33,360 nucleotides of DNA, taken from the NCBI GenBank assembly GCA_009392675.1, contig VFFY01000137.1, positions 1-33,360 of the forward strand, written 5' to 3'. The position numbers and the translations under genes were made by a program. Positions 31,662-33,360 of the stretch are shown piece after piece. Position 1 is the stretch's first letter, and the number at the start of each line of letters is the position of its first letter. This DNA comes from SAR202 cluster bacterium. GTDB taxonomy: Bacteria; Chloroflexota; Dehalococcoidia; Lucifugimonadales; UBA826. The notes beneath the pieces were generated by a model, which saw only the letters and a list, made by a program, of their open reading frames with translations, did not search any database and was not told where the DNA came from.

Positions 31662-32663
31662 ATGACTACGGTTGGAATAATAGCGAATCCCTCGGCTGGT
31701 AAGGACATAAGACGACTTATCTCTCAAAGCAGATTCGTTTCAAATCAGGAAAAGGTCAATACTTTACGAAGAGTCATTAAAGGACTTTCCGGGGTTGGCG
31801 TAAATGAAGTATTACTTATGCCGGATTATGGACGTATCGCACAAGAAGCTGTCTCTAATTTACAGGAGATCATTTCTGTAAGGTTTCTTGAAATGAGTAT
31901 TTTCAATTCCGAACAAGATACCATTACTGCAGCAAAATTGATGGAAAATCACGGAGCTTCTGCCATTGTCACTTTGGGGGGTGACGGTACCAATCGTGCC
32001 GTGGCTTTAGGCACATGCGAGGTTCCGATTATGCCATTGTCTACCGGTACCAATAATGTGTTTCCATTCTTGATTGAGGGAACATTAGCAGGTATGGCCG
32101 CAGGAACTGTGGCAGCTCACTTAGTTGATAGAGAGTTATGTGCCCCTAGGTGTAAAAAAATGAATGTGTATAAGAGCCGGGATATGGCAATGGATCTGGT
32201 TGATACGGCTTTAGTGGACATAGCTATATCAACAGAAACCTATGTTGGTGCACGGGCTATTTGGGATATAAACACAGTGTCGGAGATATTTTTAGCTATT
32301 GCCAAACCTGACAGTATAGGACTTTCCTCTATTGGAGGTCTTACGAACCCAATATCCGAAACGGATTCCCATGGACTTCACATTGAAATAGAGAAACAGA
32401 TCAATTCCAAGTACGTTTCTGCTCCTCTGACTTCAGGTAATATTGCCAAAGTTGGAATCAAGAATATTTCTCACATGACCCCAAACCATCCATATGTGGT
32501 GAAAAGATCTCCATGCACCATAGCTTTAGATGGTGAGCGATCAATACCTTTACGAAATGGAGATTCAATCACGATAGTTTTAACCGGGGACGGCCCTCCA
32601 GTAATAGACCCTCACAAAACCCTAAAAATAGTTGGCCAAAACAAGATATATTTTAACGAATAG
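31662..32663 (+). CDS. ATP-NAD kinase family protein (AcoX-like)
   Basis: 333 aa with the NAD-kinase/diacylglycerol-kinase fold. The nucleotide motif is VTLGGDGTNRAVALG (GGDGT at 106-110). A conserved second segment is MPLSTGTNNVFPF (125-137). The N-terminus TVGIIANPSAGKDIRRL is the beta-alpha start. The overall pattern matches the group annotated as ATP-NAD kinase or acetoin catabolism protein X, rather than short NadK enzymes. The acetoin genes AcoA/B/C are not adjacent, so that name is a family label only. It is transcribed alone, divergent from nth, and has a poor SD (AGG about 12 bases upstream). Confidence 0.85.
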   Translation: MTTVGIIANPSAGKDIRRLISQSRFVSNQEKVNTLRRVIKGLSGVGVNEVLLMPDYGRIAQEAVSNLQEIISVRFLEMSIFNSEQDTITAAKLMENHGASAIVTLGGDGTNRAVALGTCEVPIMPLSTGTNNVFPFLIEGTLAGMAAGTVAAHLVDRELCAPRCKKMNVYKSRDMAMDLVDTALVDIAISTETYVGARAIWDINTVSEIFLAIAKPDSIGLSSIGGLTNPISETDSHGLHIEIEKQINSKYVSAPLTSGNIAKVGIKNISHMTPNHPYVVKRSPCTIALDGERSIPLRNGDSITIVLTGDGPPVIDPHKTLKIVGQNKIYFNE

Positions 32664-32666
32664 TAT

Positions 32667-33185
32667 TTAAGAACCAATTAACGATTTTACTTTGTTGTAG
32701 TCAACGACGGCAGAATCCTTTTCCCCGGTAGCCCACAACGCCATGCCACGGTTGTTATATGCATACCAATATTCACTATCAATTTCTATGGCCTGAGTAA
32801 AATCATTGATAGCGTTGGGGTAATCCTCTTTATCTGAGAGTGCCATTCCACGGTTATTATAGGCATCCCTATATTCGTTGTTTAATTCGATTGCTTTATT
32901 GAAGTCCTTGATTGCATTATCAGGGTCACCAAGGCATCGTAGGCAAATTCCCCTATTGTTTAATGAAATAGAATCTGATGGATCCATTCCTATTATTGCT
33001 GAATAATCCAATATAGCTTCTTCATACTTTCCTTTATCTAGGTATGCGTTGCCCCTGCGGAACAATAGAGCTTTATCTTCTGGAGCTGAATGTAAAAGAG
33101 AGGTGAGGGATTCGATCAAATCCTGTAGGTAGTCCATATCACTTTTGGAGCTTAAGTCCGGATCATTTTTCCAATTCAATGACAT
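32667..33185 (-). CDS. TPR-repeat protein
   Basis: 172 aa with three to four TPR units. Helix pairs include ALLFRRGNAYLDKGKYEEAI, SLNNRGICLRCLGDPDNAIK, DAYNNRGMALSDKEDYPNAI and YAYNNRGMALWATGEKDSAV. I choose the ATG at 33185, which has AAGGA with 7 bases of spacing (the earlier ATG at 33224 has no good SD). It has no signal peptide. TPR arrays bind peptides, and the partner is unknown. Its start overlaps the 3' end of the upstream small gene by 23 bases. Confidence 0.83.
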   Translation of the reverse strand: MSLNWKNDPDLSSKSDMDYLQDLIESLTSLLHSAPEDKALLFRRGNAYLDKGKYEEAILDYSAIIGMDPSDSISLNNRGICLRCLGDPDNAIKDFNKAIELNNEYRDAYNNRGMALSDKEDYPNAINDFTQAIEIDSEYWYAYNNRGMALWATGEKDSAVVDYNKVKSLIGS

Positions 33186-33312
33186 CAAAATATCCTTTAT
33201 CTGACCTAGAGAATTCTCGTGCATCTTTTACCCTTAGTCTGGTAGAGAGTAAAGTGTTTTCCGGGAAATTTTGAGGGTCGTAATATCCTATATCAGTGCT
33301 TTCATTTGACAT
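33163..33312 (-). CDS. Small hypothetical protein at window edge
   Basis: 49 aa from the ATG at 33312: MSNESTDIGYYDPQNFPENT continuing to FDVIELEK. No family recognised. The frame remains open upstream to the edge of the window, so a longer gene that starts outside is possible. Its 3' end overlaps the TPR gene's start, which suggests coupling. It has only a weak SD. Confidence 0.4.
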   Translation of the reverse strand: MSNESTDIGYYDPQNFPENTLLSTRLRVKDAREFSRSDKGYFDVIELEK

Positions 33313-33360
33313 AATCAAATAGCCTGAAATTTTTTCACAAAGAAATAATGCAGTCACGTA

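Noticed and set aside
1..33360. CRISPR array, transposase, phage genes or replication origin
   Set aside because: No regularly spaced direct repeats, transposase or integrase motifs, or DnaA-box clusters were seen by eye on either strand.
33224..33360. Earlier start of the TPR protein (33224) or a longer edge gene from GTG at 33357
   Set aside because: The 33224 ATG has no SD while 33185 has AAGGA at good spacing. The edge GTG cannot be judged because upstream sequence is missing.

Overview
The window looks like a low-to-moderate GC bacterial chromosome segment, densely packed with metabolic genes on both strands. I think it comes from a Chloroflexota lineage (Dehalococcoidia or marine SAR202-like). 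This is an inference from four things: an F420 biosynthesis gene (cofE), a long Thr/Pro linker in a lipoprotein protease of the kind common in Chloroflexota, the catabolic enzyme mix (YjhG-type dehydratase, amidase, Ldh2-type dehydrogenase), and a small CxHH...CxxC protein that resembles ones I associate with that phylum. No phage, insertion sequence, CRISPR array or origin was seen. Many genes use GTG or TTG starts behind good Shine-Dalgarno (SD) sequences.

Left part (1-7517): a minus-strand run transcribed as CitE-like lyase, folB, MoxR-like AAA+ ATPase and valS (valS leaves the window at its 3' end). cofE runs divergently on the plus strand and ends back to back with a small zinc-ribbon-like gene. 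A minus-strand pair, cyclophilin-like protein then tenA (thiamin salvage), follows.

Middle (7554-17386): glpK and an Ldh2-family dehydrogenase read rightward from a recognisable promoter. A leftward cluster follows: a tartrate/D-malate dehydrogenase-like gene, leuS and leuB, with a separate Nudix gene upstream. Next is a clean thiamin regulatory unit: promoter, TPP riboswitch and a terminator with a competing antiterminator pairing, followed by thiG, a ThiE/TenI-family gene and thiS. The ThiE/TenI protein has lost the metal-binding aspartates of ThiE and is more likely a TenI-type thiazole tautomerase. The operon would then be a thiazole-making module, and tenA 8 kb away would supply the pyrimidine by salvage.

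Right part (17403-33312): a SAM methyltransferase; a YjhG/YagF (D-xylonate dehydratase-type) IlvD-family enzyme convergent with an NHL beta-propeller protein; a 64-aa ribbon-helix-helix-like protein directly before an amidase; an unusual 843-aa transketolase-like ThDP protein; a trypsin-like lipoprotein; a serine beta-lactamase-family hydrolase; a DEAD-box helicase just downstream of tRNA-Glu(TTC); argC; nth; an ATP-NAD kinase/AcoX-like protein; and TPR and small hypothetical genes at the edge.

I see no obvious new defence or mobile system. The most interesting items are the riboswitch-controlled thiG-tenI-thiS module, the divergent transketolase-like enzyme, the small RHH-CxxC protein with different codon use, and two tandem micro-ORFs before the beta-lactamase-family gene. 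Most gene spacing is short; no stretch over 300 bases lacks a gene.
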